Of a stretch of DNA of 64,000 nt, positions 38,536 to 51,700 are shown in pieces. The stretch is from Eopsaltria australis (Eukaryota > Chordata > Aves > Passeriformes > Petroicidae). The translations under genes were made by a program, and so were the position numbers. The stretch is from the NCBI GenBank assembly GCA_034509425.1, contig JAVTVJ010000068.1, positions 6,014,001 through 6,078,000 on the forward strand. Reading direction: 5' to 3'. The notes under the pieces were generated by a model. It was not told the DNA's origin. It saw only the letters and a list, made by a program, of their open reading frames with translations, and ran no database searches. Each line of letters opens with the position of its first letter. Position 1 is the stretch's first letter.

Positions 38536-40499
38536 CACATTGCTGCACATTTAACATCCAGGATTTAGAGCTTCCCTTGCTACATTTTATGCCACCAGTG
38601 GGACTACACATATTCTGTGGCATGCCTTTGATTAATTAGGCTTTATGTATTTGATTTGGGGACAGACAGAGGAACTTAATATATTATTACTAACTAATGA
38701 GCAAATTCTACTTTCTGATGATTAAATTTTCAAAAGTAATTTGAAATATAGATTGTACGTTCTTCACAGGAAGACATCATCAGATGGACTTCATTAATTA
38801 ATCAGCAACATTCTCTGCATAGCATGGCTATGCAGGTGCTAGAATAAAATAACTATTATTTGAAGTTGTTTTTCACATTTTTCATTGTTCCATAGGAAAA
38901 TGGCCCAGGGCTTATTGTCTCTGTGATGTTAGCTCCATTTATAACTTGAATTCCGTACTAAAGGAAAATAACTTAACTTTAATATGTGCTAGTACTTCTG
39001 GATTGAATTATTAATCTGGATCACCCAAACTGATCTTGTCTCAAGTTAGTGTAGCTGATTAGATTGTGTGGATATGGACTGTATCTGTGTTGGTGCAGCA
39101 ACTCATGTGTTGGTTTGCTGTAATTCCCCCCTTCCTGATACAATAAGAAAGACACTCAATTTCTCCCCTGAAAAATGTGGCTCAGCTTATTGCAGGAAAT
39201 AAAGTTGTGTGCAATCCCCTATAGAAATCTTTGTGCCAGATGCAGCCCGTGGTAGTGCCTTTCATGGGCTCAGCTCTCTGTGAGCTATCCTGCAGTGACA
39301 AAATTACAAGCTAACTCTTGCAGTGGTGACAGACTCTCCATTTTCTGCCTCCTCTAACATCTGAAAAAGCAAATAACTTCCTCCCTTCCTCCCTTCCTCC
39401 TTCCATGCTGTCTGTGCTTGGAGGAGCCCACTGGCTGACACAGCAGAGAGGCTGAGGCAGAGAAGCAGCACAGGGTGAGGGCAGACACTTCCTTGCTGTG
39501 CTGTGGACAAAGGAAAGGACTAAGCTTTGCACTGTAAAGCATCGTGTCAGATGTCTGACCATAATGATCCATCACCAAGAACCAGGATCTCAAACCAGCA
39601 CTGAGATGATGACTGAAGTTCAGACTGTTAAAGTTTGTCCTGCTCCATTGTTTTGCAAGGATTCTATTGACACAGAATGCTACAGGGGCATTGCTGGGGG
39701 AGCAGCCACAAGACTGATAAAGCTCTCTCCAAGAATCTCACTTGCTGGCAGAGGATCCCTTCAGCTGAACATTAAATTCCTAGTGCTGATTATTCATCTG
39801 TGTACTGACTTAAAAGTCAAATTGTTAGGGGCGGAAATGAACGTGAGCAGAAACATGCTGATTAAAGAAAAAAGGTTGGAAGATGTAGGTTTTAGCCCTT
39901 GCTCTAGACCACTTATAATCAAGTAAAGTAAACAAGTTATGTCCATTGAGAATTAAGCTAAAGTCTCTACAGTTTGAAATCATCCTCTGAATTTTGCCCA
40001 ATGTTTTGACAGTGACAAAGACATCTTCATGGAAATGGCAGAGGTCACACTGACAGAAAAGGTTCACCTGTGTGGCTCCAGGAGGGAAGGATGAATGTCA
40101 GGATGAGATGTGTTCTGCACAGAATAGCTTTTAGGCCCTGAAAATGCCTGCTTCTTAATGCAGTCATTGGAGTAACATCAGGAGAACCAAGTCTTGAATT
40201 ATCCCAATCTGGGACTGAGTCAGAACATTACTGCTAAATAGATGTGACACAATAATTATCACAATAGGCTCAGATGTAGCCCTTTCCCTTCAATAATGCA
40301 GAACTACATAAAAATCAAGAAATTACCTCAAAGAAATGAACAGTAGCTGCCAAAAGAAAAAAATATTTGTGGCATAACATGGAGATTGCTTAAATATAAT
40401 ATACTGGAATGTCAGAATAAATATATTCTATTTATGGAAAAACAAAACTCCAAACAAGTCATCAGAGTTAAACATCAGAGGAAGGGGGGATTACTAGAA
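38536..40499. other. unique non-coding sequence
   Basis: No repeat family or gene recognised. A short TTCCTCCC-type imperfect tract lies at 39383-39408. A 142-codon open frame at 39498-39926 shows no domain and no splice context. Confidence 0.45.
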
Positions 40500-41830
40500 G
40501 TTGAGGCCTAAAATGAAATGGAAAAAGAACATAAGTTAAATGTAAAATTAATAAGGCAGGAAAAGAAAAAGACTTTGGGGAACAATTTTCTAAAGACATA
40601 AAAATTAAAAATATAGTTGTTTATCAAACTTATTAGAAAGCCTGCCAGAAAGACTGTGGGGCCAATAGATGATCATTGTTTAATAACAGCTCTCACAGGG
40701 CAAAAATGCAGAAAAATTAAACCAATTATTTTCAGTGAACATCACCACCAAGAAGACATTGGAACCAGAGGGCTTTTTTTACAGGGATCAGAGTTTGAAA
40801 TAGAACTTTCTCAAATGGAAGTGTCAAAAGAATAAGGTTTAGAAGACATAGATAGAGTGAATGCAGACAAATTACCAGAATCAGGTGCAATTTATTTGGG
40901 ACCCGTGAGAGAACATAAATATGAAAATGAAATCCTTCAGCTATGCTGTGGAGTCTATGGATTAAATCAGTAGTGGTACTAGATGAGAGTGAAATGGCAA
41001 ATATAAATGCAACTTTTAAAAAGTATTGCAGTAGGATAGGGAATTCAGACAATCTATAAATTTGGTGTTATGTGAACTGTTAGAAGATATGCTAGGACTA
41101 ATAGAAAAAAAGGTAAGAACAGTATAAGGAGGGAGAGCTGACACAATTTTTGGGAGGGGATTTTTTTGATCATCGCTGAATACACTGAAAAAGTAATCCA
41201 GTTGATACTCTGACAAAAAATTTTATTACAACTCTTTTGCTGAATTCTCAAAGGAATTAAGTTGTGGCAGGATGGGGAGAAGGTCCTCTGCATGTTAATA
41301 ACTGTTTAAAAGGCAGAAAATGTAAAGCAGGGATAGAGAGTCTTATGTCACAAGGGAGGAAGGTAATGGAATTCCTTAGGCATCTGTGCTGAGGTATTCA
41401 CTGTTAAAAATGCTAATAAATAAATAGTTATACATGGTATAATTGAAGTGTGTGTGTGTGCCTGTATAATATACAAATATATATACTTATATCTGTATTT
41501 GAATACACAGATGACAACATAACAGGAAGTTCATATTCTGTATCTACAAATAAAAGTAAAGCACTGAGGAAAACCTACTGTGTCTATACACCCACAGTGA
41601 GATCAGCACCACATTACCATGCAAGACAGAGAGTCCAGAGACACTGGGGATTGTTCTCTAAAAACATTGGTTCAGTGCTCAGCACTACTCAAAAAAAGCA
41701 GACAGAACATTAAGAAAGACTATTAGGGGAGAAAAAAAAAGGTGATGTTTACTATTTTGCCTTTTATGATAATGTGAATAAGCATAGTTCATCTACTTCG
41801 TGAGTACATTTGTGGAGGTCTGAGCATAAT
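40500..41830 (+). mobile_element. ancient CR1/L3-like LINE relic, ORF2 region
   Basis: Many short, collinear matches to the reverse-transcriptase ORF of old amniote CR1/L3-type LINEs, in sense orientation: 'ccaatagatgatcattg', 'gatcagagtttgaaatagaac..tctcaaatggaag' (about 40790), 'aactttt aaaaagtattgcag' (about 41010), 'gcaggatggggagaaggtcctct' (41268), 'ataactgtttaaaaggcag' (41297), 'tctgtgctgaggta' (41382), a YTDD-like catalytic box (tac aca gat gac, 41504-41515), 'actcaaaaaaagcagacagaacattaag' (41687) and 'ttttgccttttatgataa'-like C-terminal words to about 41830. The frame is broken many times; the longest piece is 72 codons at 40617-40835. A TG/AT-rich stretch (41440-41495) interrupts it just before the catalytic box. 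It is far more diverged than the other CR1 copies here, so it was inserted much earlier. The limits are approximate. Confidence 0.7.
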
Positions 41831-44800
41831 TCCTTGCATTTCTTAAAAACATTATATAATTATAAAAACACTACAGACCTCTCTTTTGACATATATATAC
41901 ACCATGTGTCATTTATATAATGTGGTAAGGACTGTTGCTATATAGGGCAGATTCTGTACAAGGAGAGATGTCTGATATGCTTCAGGTAGCAAGAGAGAGG
42001 GTTGAGAGGGCAGCTATCATCGGGCAGCAGAGATCAGACATGCACCTTTTCTTTCAGGGCAGAATTCTTTTTGGGCCTCACTGCTACTAATGGGGGCTAA
42101 AAATGTATGTGGGTCTAAATAAAGATTGCAAAACAAGTATATGGAGATATGTCAGTTGAAAGTTGTGACCACAGTGCCACAGCAGTGTCACTTCATTGAC
42201 TGGCACTGCTGTGCTTCTGCCCCGCCCAAAGCCAGATGTCCACTTGCCTCACACTCTTGTCTGAACATAAGGCTCTACACTTCCATGATTCCTCTCATTG
42301 CCCTGACACAGGTAAGCATAAGATAACACATTTTGGGTCAGAATTGGTTGGTCTTAGGAGTCATGTCTCAAAAGTCTGACTTCATATCTCAGACTCTCTG
42401 CCCTGAGGGAACCATTCCTGCTTGATTCATGCCTGAGTGGAACACAGCAGATCTGCACAATCCCGCTTGGGAACACGATGGATCTTACCTAAGCTGGGCT
42501 CCAGGCTATGAAGTCATGCACCACCACGTGCCACACACAGAGGATGGTGGACCCAGCCTTACTTCATTTGTAGCCCAAAATAGAGTAATCTCCCAGCAGG
42601 TAGATATGATTTGTAGAAGCACTGTTTAATCAGTAGCTTATGTTAAATGCATATGTAGGTAGAAACCACACACTTGACATACAGGTATATCTGCAATTAA
42701 AAACACAAGTGGGAGTGCATGGAAGAGCTGCCTGTTGAAAACTATTCTCTCAACTCTTCTGAGAGCCAAGGAAATTCAGAAACCATCTTCAATTTGTAGG
42801 TTGCAAAAATAAATAAATAAAAAAATAAATAAAAAGATTAATTGAAAATTGCTGTCACTTAAGTATTATGATCTCCTTAGAAAGGCTGACAACTCTGAGA
42901 GGAAATACTAATGCTATGCATGAAATACAGTGGTTTAATATCAATATTAGCACTCTATCTGTATTAGAGCCAAAGTATTAATTCTTAGCCTTTGGAATAC
43001 CAGAATTTTACATCATTAGGTGCTATTCAATGCAATAACCATCTATTTTTTAAAAGTAGAGAGGCTTTAAACAGAATGAGGGAGGAAATGAGTGTTTGCA
43101 CGGGCCAGTAGATTTGTCTGAAACCATGTACACCTATTTCTGGTCTCTTGTTTCCATAAATAATAGATTGACAGCTTCGTGGTTAGCAGAGGAAACATGG
43201 CACATGTAAATGTCAGACAAATAAATTCAAACATTCCATTTTTTCCTGGGATGAATAGGTCAGTATAAAGTTCTTATTGTTCTAAATAATACTCAATATT
43301 TAATTTTCCTGGTCCTTTAAGTGGGCTTGAGTGCATTGTGACAAAAAAGAGTGGGGGGGAAAAAAAGGAAAAAAAGGTGAGTCTGTTCATGCATCCTGAG
43401 CAATTACAGTTGTTACATGTTTAACAAAAGGCTTCCTAAGTAAGACAGGGTGATTTGATGGAAATATTTAACTGAGTGGTATTATTTGGTAGGAAAATCT
43501 AACTGATTTCTATTACTTACTGTATCTTACACCAACCCCAAGTGATGGCTTTAATACAGGAATGTATTTTTTGTAACTGCTCTGTGTGGTGAGATAAGGA
43601 CACTGAGCTTGACTGCTGCTCACAGAAGAACAGAGCCAGGTTATAAGACATTCTATGATGAAGGAAACCATGATAACATCATCTTGTCATTGGGCATTAG
43701 GAATCTTTGGCAAGTAGTTTTTTCTTTTTGTTCTGCTACCCCCAACTGTTTTCTGGTGGATCTGTGGACTCCAAATTGAGAGTGAATGTCTGACTGAAAC
43801 CAGACATATTTTCCTTAACTTTCCTGGATTCCTTTGAAGGGAAAATATTCTCTGTATGTTATTCTGTGTGGAATATGGATTTTTGATACTCAGTGCAATC
43901 GATTTATTTCTTCATAATTTTACATGCTAATTTTTAATTATTAAAGATAATTCGCTTTCTACAGAACCACCTGGAAAGCAGTGAAAGGGATATGGGGGCT
44001 GGTGAGGGAAGGAAAGAACAGGGCTGGCAGCCATGGAGGCCAAACGCCAGGGCTGGGCTTCTGCAGGGAAGCCAGAGAGTGGACAGATATAATGAGCAGT
44101 CAGAAATTAAGTTTGCTGGGGAGCAAGGGATTGTGCAGTGCTTAGGGCACTTCAGAGTCACTGGATTTGCTGGAACCAGTCCTATCAGCAGAGATACCAC
44201 ACAGAGGGAGAGACTGGATTGTAAACATTCATTTGGACTCTGAGATAGTGACTTTGGGTTGATAATGGTTGAAAATATTTTTGGGGAGCTCACTTTAAGC
44301 TCCTGCTCAGAGCTCAGTCTGTCTTGGTGGTCCTTTACATATTCATCTTTGCATGCACTAGTTGCTGTTGCCAAATACATTTCACACTTAACACACAGGT
44401 GTGATAATTGCACCTGGAAAGGAGACATTCACACTTATGATCCAGTTGCAATCCATCATTTTGAGCGATGCAGCATTGCAGGATTTAGGACTGCTTGGAA
44501 GAATTGAGCCTGCACAAAACAAAGGCACTGTTTCAAAGCCTGTTAGACAGTCACAAATTTTTGTAGGGAACCATCATCCCTCTTTTTTTTTTTTTAATAT
44601 TTGCTCTGAGCAAATTTCCTTAACATAGAGAACTCATGGCATGTTCTATGAATGTCCACAGAGAAAAGGTCTCCTGCTTTCTTTTTTACTTCTTCATGTA
44701 CCGAAACCCAGAGTCCTGTAAGTTAGGACAATGATGATATATTGCTATGCTTGTTGTGGACCAAGAGGTCAGAAGTTTCTGTCTGTGAAATTCATAAAGA

Positions 44801-47277
44801 TGTTTAGAAAATAATGAAACCAATTTTTATGTATAGACAGAAATGTTTTACGGAACAAAACTGACTGCACGCCATCTGCTTTTAATTTTTGGGTAAAGTT
44901 CTTGGTACTGCCAAGCATTCCTAAAATCAAGCCCTCTGAGAGTTCACTTATAAAAGCAAATAAACCAACTTTCAGTGTACGAAATCTTCTCCTTCATAAG
45001 TTATTTGTAGGTCAAAATATCTTCATGGAGCCTAAGAATGGGTCTTGTCCCGTGTGTCAAAATGACCTCTGGTGTTACTCACAACAGTTTGTGATCACAA
45101 CACCCTTGGTATACTTGCTCATGTATAAAGGCACATCATATTTCCAGTCAATTTAATGTAGAGATTCTTTTACTACTGCAGGCAGCACTTTCATCTGAGT
45201 TATATCTGTGGAGAAACATCTAAACCTCTTTTTTGCTGAGACTTAACATACTAGTGAGCCTGAGACGGATGCAACCCAAGTCAGAAACTGTAGCTTAGAG
45301 TTAAAGTAAAATATTTCCTAAGAACTTTCTAAAGGTTGACTGATGGCCTAGAGTGGTGTCTGTCATCCTGTTTTCTCCAGTATTGATTGATCCAGCAGCA
45401 GATACTAGTTCTGCAGGAGTTGTTCAGTGTAGATTAAAGACCTACGTTGGAGTCTGAGGCCTCTTAAAATTATGTCAGGGTTGAGTTGGTGATGGTAATA
45501 GCTGAGTCGTTTTGGCATTTTCTGTCTCTTCTTTTTAATAATACCTTAATTATAAATAATGTATGTAAGATATAACATAAAATTAGTGTGTACCCTTTGT
45601 CTCTGATAGTTTTAAATGGTGATTCTCCTAGAGCAAAGTGAGCTTCTTTCAGAATGTTCCTTATACTTCCTATCTTCTCTCTTTCTTGAACAATTTTATT
45701 TATCAGATGCATGTTTTGCATGATTCCCAAAGTCATAACTGATTTGAATTTTGTCTCTGTCTCTGGAGTTTAAGATCCTTGGGCTAAAGTTTGATGTATT
45801 AAGAATTTCCAAGTATAAACAAAAGCAAAAGCAAAACTGAGTAACAGTAGCTGATTAACAGAAACACTATCCTGAAGGTAACTCAGAACTTCAATGCATT
45901 AAAATTTGAGAGCTTTCCAAGTGAGAGTTTAAAAACCCCTAAACTCAACTTTGGTATACAAATTAATGTGAATTAGTACAGTATTTTAATGAGATGATAG
46001 GAAGTTGCATTAAGAAAAAATATGGTGACTCTGGAAATAGCTTTAAGAGGGTGCAGGATATGGATATAGATATATACAAGGGAGATAGATCACAATCTGA
46101 GCATAGAAAAAAGCATATCCAACCAACAAATACCAAAGTATTGTGGAACTCACTATGAATGCTGTCAGCATTTGGAAATGCCATTTAGCATTCTTAGTAA
46201 ATACTAAAAACTAACTTTGCATTTGGTGTTGAGACAAGGAATGGGTGAAAAAGTGTCCATTATCTTCTCTGGAGAAGCTCCTGCAATGAATTAGTGAAAA
46301 ATTCTTAAGTATTTGTAGTAGTTTTGCCATGGAAGTATGAGTACAATTAATTAGTCCCAAGGCTTGGAAAGTTTATTCTGACCTATAAAACATATTCTGG
46401 ACAGATTAAAAAGAAATATTAAATAGATTTCAATAGTCTGTTGAAGGATGAGGAGGAAAATGGGGTCTTACCTTTTTGTGGTCTTGTACTAGATTGAAAA
46501 CTGTCTTCACAAGCTAGGGGCATTATTGGGATTGTACCAAAATGTTTACAAAGCCAACTTCTCCCTACACCCTGAACTATAAACTACACATCACAGAAGT
46601 TTTATTGAAAATTTAAGGAATTGTGTGAAGGCATGGCACATAAACTATTCAGACCACACTGTCCTCAGCTGGACAGAAACTGGGGTTTGTTTTCCAGTAT
46701 TATGGCTGTAACAAGGTGAGCAAAACCATCTGGAGATGCTCAGAGATCTGTACACAGATATTCTCGGGAGTGGTTCAAGCCTAGGCCTTTGAAAGATACT
46801 TGAGCTATAACATGAAGAAACAGGTCTAAAGCTGAGAAATGTTAAGAGCTGGACTAATTTTCACCTCTTTGTTGTAATTTCAGAGATGACTTTTTAGTGT
46901 CATGTTTGAATGATCACCCAAACTCAGGGTATTGGCCAACCAAAAGGAGACCTTGCACTGTTGAGCTACAGAGTTTCAAAAATGCAGCATGAGTACTGTA
47001 CAAGCTGCTAGATAACTCCATGTTAATAAAACCATCAAAATGCTATCATTATTATTATTTTTGTTATTATTTGTAAAGGTTAATGTGATAATTTGTGTCA
47101 GGTAGTTCTATTAAAGAGCAGTATAATGTGCAGAAAGGTTATGCCCTGATGGTTCATTTAACAGAAATGAGGTTTATTATATCCCCTAAAAATAATTCAG
47201 GTAAGAACAACATAAAGGCAAATAGAGCAGGATATAATTACTCTGTAGAAAGTGCTCTGCAGAACAAGGGCTCACAC
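41831..47277. other. unique non-coding sequence
   Basis: Nothing recognisable apart from a short (AAAT)n tract. A donor-like ACACAG|gtaagcat occurs at 42310 on the plus strand, but without a good acceptor. A 164-codon minus-strand frame at 43934-44428 has no domain. Confidence 0.45.
42805..42836. repeat. (AAAT)n microsatellite
   Basis: Imperfect AAAT/AAATA repeat of about 30 bp. Confidence 0.9.
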
Positions 47278-47960
47278 AACGTCAGCCTTTCCAAAGGCAA
47301 ACTTTATTACTGCTGGTGCTGTCTCTTCGGGAGCTGGATGCAGCAGAGGCTGCTGAGGGGGGAGTCCTGCTGGTGCTCCTCAGGTTCGAGCCTGGGGCTG
47401 GCACTGCAAACTGCAGTGTCTTACATCACTGCTGGGGACTGCTGTCACGTTGCTGTGCAGGGTGCGGCTGCTGGGAGGGTGGAGCGCATGAAATCCTTGC
47501 ATTTAATAAGCTTGTTTGGCATCAGCAATTATCAGCTCACTGCTGTCTGTGAAGCATTTTCCCTGTTCCAGCAGCCGGGGTGCTGTTTTCCCGCTTGCTG
47601 CAGTGTAAAGATTAGATTGCTGTCTCTGGTGCCGAGATGCTGCAGGCTGAATGATAACTATAGCAGGCTGAAAGGGTGATTCCCAAAGTGCTCCCGAGAG
47701 CCTCGTTGATTTATTTATTTATTTTCCCCCTCACTGCTCACCCGCAGGAGTCTTATAGCTGGTGCTGCATCAACAATCACTCCAGGTCAAGCCGCATTAG
47801 GCCGAGTGCTAACCTTCTAACAGATTCAGATTGATGAATCCAATTATGGGGCTTTACAGCCTGTTTAGCTTTGTTGTTGCTGTTATTATTGTTATTTATT
47901 CCTGTCTGTGTTTAGCTGTGCTGCAACCCATTTCAGGGTGATTAAGGAGGTTCCTTTTAA
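47278..47960. promoter_or_regulatory. CpG-retaining block, candidate conserved regulatory element or promoter
   Basis: Positions 47278-47803 contain at least 14 CpG dinucleotides in about 525 bp, well above the surrounding unique DNA, and GC is clearly raised between 47310 and 47650. The right half (47760-47960) turns AT-rich with clustered factor-like words: aacaatca (SOX type, 47771), AGGTCA half-site (47784), caattatgg (homeodomain, 47839), attattgttatttatt (47885), ggtgattaagg (47937). The longest open frame of the window (194 codons, 47095-47679) crosses it, but it is Cys/Leu-rich, has no recognisable domain and is probably incidental to the GC-rich block. No TATA or first-exon structure is certain. 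The alternatives are an enhancer, a weak promoter of a long non-coding RNA, or an unmethylated island. Confidence 0.4.
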
Positions 47961-48524
47961 TAATGTTTAGGCTCAACAGTATAATGACAGGGATGCAGTA
48001 TAAATTTTTGCTTTTGTACTTCCCCCTTCTGACAGCTGTTGGTGTGAGCTTATGGGCCCTGCAGGTCCCAGTATCCTTACTTCTTTACAGCTTTGACTGC
48101 ATTATATCACTTCTTTATTTTTTTTCCCCAAATCACTCTGACACAAAACGGTAAAGAAAATATTTATCTAGTTGTTAACCAGATAAAACATTATAAAGGA
48201 GATCTTCTCAGAAACAAGATAGGAATCTCTACTTACTCTTTTAAAATGCTGCAGTTTCTTTTTTCCATCCAAACTCATAATTCAATGGCTTAGGGCTGAC
48301 TCATGATTTCCATATGCTTGGGACTGGCAAGAGAGACTACGTCTGTACAAAGGGCAGAGAAAGAGATAATCAGATTTGTGATGCATGCAGAAAAAGTCTG
48401 TAGCATTTAAGATCTTTACCAAAATACTCCATGCGTCCAAGGAAGTTACAGTAAGCAAATTATCTTGGAAAAAATTATAGGATATCTAATTGAGTTTTCT
48501 ACCATGGCTTTCATCAATTTTGCA

Positions 48525-48720
48525 GTGTGTTCTGGCCTTGATAACAATTAAAGCTGGTGATTAATTGTCAGACATAAAGCAGCTAAGAGAATATATATAG
48601 AGGCGCATTACAGAAAATATTGCTAAGTTTTTCTTGTTGCAGCTCTGAATGTTACCAGACAGTCATGTGAAGTATTAGCATTCGAGTCAGAGAACATCTT
48701 AAATCTATCAGGAAAGCCAT
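48525..48720. promoter_or_regulatory. candidate enhancer-like conserved element
   Basis: Repeat-free block with dense homeodomain-type sites. A perfect inverted pair, ACAATTAA at 48544-48551 and TTAATTGT at 48561-48568, has a 9-bp spacer, and a GATAA site overlaps its left edge. It is followed by 'agcagctaag', an AT run and a CpG-containing 'aggcgcattac' (48601). The spacing is that of a palindromic homeodomain dimer site. No open frame. Function is inferred from motif density only. Confidence 0.3.
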
Positions 48721-51700
48721 ATTAAGGGAATTTAAGTAATGATGGTGTACTATTAGGGAAAAAAAATAGCTGGGGATTTTTTCAGTTTTTCATACATTTA
48801 TATGGTATAAACATCTTCCTCCTCTTGCCTTTTCAATATAAGGGTTTCTAAATAACCAGTCTGATGTTTTCTACCTACCTGAGATCCGTTCCTTATGCTA
48901 TCATCTGCCTCTCTACCTACATAATGAAATTTATGTGTTTACTCAGTCCCAACTTTATGTGAACTAGTTCAGTAAAAACTAGGACTGGGCCCAAGTTTCT
49001 CTTGGAAGTTAAAAACAGGGGGTTGAAATTGAAAGTCTGAACTTTTGCATTTTTGTCATCCTTTTTAGGTTTTGAGTAAGAAAATAACAATTCCAAAGAA
49101 CAAACTGGCTAAACCTTTTCTGCATTTCCTGTGATATTCATACATGACCCCGTGAATTATGAAGCATCGGATGAGAGGTTATTTTCTGCTGGGATCCCTG
49201 GTAGAATCACGCAGTTTGGAGACGTCAGACCACTCTGCTGACTAACACAATAGACAAGACTTAGTAGAACAGACAATCACGTATTAATGTGCCTCAGCAA
49301 CTCTGGGATTGAAGGTTATTCACCTATTGCAATCCTGGAGAGCTGGCAGCTAGGACATAACCATCTGCTTCTTTTTGCACAGAGAAACACAGAAGTCTAG
49401 AGTCTTTCTTGGACAAAGCTTTTCTTTAGTCCTGTGGAATTAATCACCTAATGGATAAAACAATGGGTAAAAAGGCAATGTTGGAAAGGCAAAATACCAC
49501 ATATCATTTTTTCTTTAATGGTGTGTGGGACTCATAGAAGAATTGGACTGATTTTTAGCTGCTTTGATAAATGAAACATGAAGAAATGGAGTAAAAGATG
49601 GTTTGGAGTGTTTCATTAAACGGCAGAGAAAATATTATTGTACTAATGGTTAACTCAGGTTCTCTATGGTAATGGGAACATGGCAGTATAGTTGACATAG
49701 GTGTTTCCTCATTCTCAGCATCTGTAGATTCAAGATCTTCAAGCAAAATTAACATCACTATTCTAGTTTTTAATCTTTGTATGGTAGATTTTTTTACAGA
49801 AAAGTCCTTTCTCTTTGGTGTGATTGTAATGCAGGTTCTGTCAAAGTTGGAATGGTTGGCTCCTTAATTCCACCTTCTGATTATTTTGTTATTATTTATT
49901 TGTTTAGCTATACTTTCAAATTAGCAGTTTTCAGCAATAGCTCTCCAAAGCAGAATGGAAACAATCTTCTCACAGTTCCCTGGGAGAACTGTTTATACAA
50001 ATGACAATCAGCTCGCACCAATTATTTGAAAGTGTCCCTCTTTTCAGATCTTATCTAGATGAAACTGTGAGTACCATGACTATCAGCACCAATAACAAGC
50101 AATCACTCTAGCATGCCAATCCTTGCACTGCAAGTCAGTTGTAGACAAAGTTTAGCAAAGGGTTTTCTGATACAATGTATTATAACTCTGGAAGAGTTCA
50201 CTTTCACATGCAACCTTGTGTTTCATTTACTATCAGTTCCCAGACCTCATGGTTGGTGGGTTTGTTTTTATCTTGAAGCACAATTTTGGTGAAGCATCTC
50301 AAGTAAAACACCTTAAAAGGGAAAGAAGTTCCTGTGAGAGCAGCTGTGAGAAACAAAGAATGTGTTTGGGAACTAGAACCAGTCCCACAAGACAGTTCTT
50401 CGACAAAGAGTAAGTCATTATCTTCCTACTAAATCCAAATTCAGCATTACTCCTTGTAAGGCATCATTTCCTTAACGTATCTCTTCATTTTTAAGGCTGA
50501 CATATCTTGACATGATGGCAGCTGATGATAGGATTAGGAATGATTAGTCAAGACAGTGTAACAACTGAATAAAGCTTTGACAGGGAGCCTGGACCCAGCA
50601 TGCTGATATTACACAAGTCATCTTGTTAGATACTGTGTTATGAAATACACTTTTTGTTACATTTCTGATAAATATAATGATAGAAGACAATCTGGGTATT
50701 ATTTAGTGGTTCTTCATAGCAACCGCTCCTCATGGGGTCTCAGCTGAAACATGTTCAAGCTGCCAGTAGGGAACCAGGACCTATTTCTGTGTGGGGAAGA
50801 TCACAGTATCACTGTGCTGCCTTCCAGAAATAGCAGGGAAATTCGTCAAGATTTTCTGCACATTCTCTCCTTTTCTCCTACGTACAAACCCATACAACCT
50901 TCTGAGGATAGCAAGCTAAGTCAGAATGAACAGGGTGATGTAATGATTTGTGATGCTGGGCTGAGGCAGGACTGACCCTGCATCTCCTGATGGCAGTGCA
51001 CGGTCTGCTTGTTGCATGGAGACCAGTAAGCCTGGCCCAGTTGCCATCAAGGCCAAACACCATGCCATAGGGTATCTGATGACACACAGACTCTGGCATG
51101 TGGAAAGGATATCAAGGTGGCTGCTGTCCTACAGCAGAAATGACCAAAAATAGAGTATGCTTGATCCTGGGCATGTGGCCCAGGGGATGCTGAATGGAGA
51201 TGTTGAAGATTCTAAAAATATGAAAATAATAGCTTGATATCTACTGTTGGAAATATCTCCTTCCAGGATTACGTAGAATTCCTTCGGTGGGAGATATAAT
51301 TTAAAATGTAAAAACACCCATGTGCAGCAAATGAAGTCTATGTCAAAGATAAGCTAGAAAATATTATGCTCATGTATGTAGTATAAGATAATGTTTTTTT
51401 GGCTTTATTTCATTTTATTTTTATTTTTACTGCAAAATCAGGTGGTGGGGCTTTTTTGTTGGTGTTGGGTTTTGTTTGTTTGTTGGTTTTGGTTTTCTGT
51501 TTTTTTTCTTTTTGTAATTGGGATTAGTTAAATCATGAGGCAATGGCATATCAACAGTATCAGACTGGCTTACTTATCTTAATTTTAGCTGAGATCTAAT
51601 TACATACTCCCCTGCTGGACTTTGCTGAGTGAAGAATTAGCTTATACGATGTTATGTACAGGGAGTTGTGGTTAAATGTCAAGTAGAATCTAAATCAAAG

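Noticed and set aside
43934..44428. 164-codon open frame, minus strand
   Set aside because: No domain or repeated motif and no flanking splice sites of quality; overlapping plus-strand frames of similar length argue for chance.
46698..46715. Possible 18-nt microexon (YYGCNK) between 'tttgttttccag' and 'gtgagc'
   Set aside because: Splice-site pairs this close occur by chance, and the body is too short to carry evidence.
47381..47400. tRNA B-box-like word (ggttcgagcct)
   Set aside because: The T-stem does not pair well and no A-box lies at a suitable distance, so not a tRNA gene.
47095..47679. Longest open frame of the window, 194 codons, plus strand
   Set aside because: No recognisable domain, odd Cys/Leu-rich composition, and it runs across the GC-rich regulatory-looking block. 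Length is within chance for 64 kb of such DNA. Kept only as a point to test.
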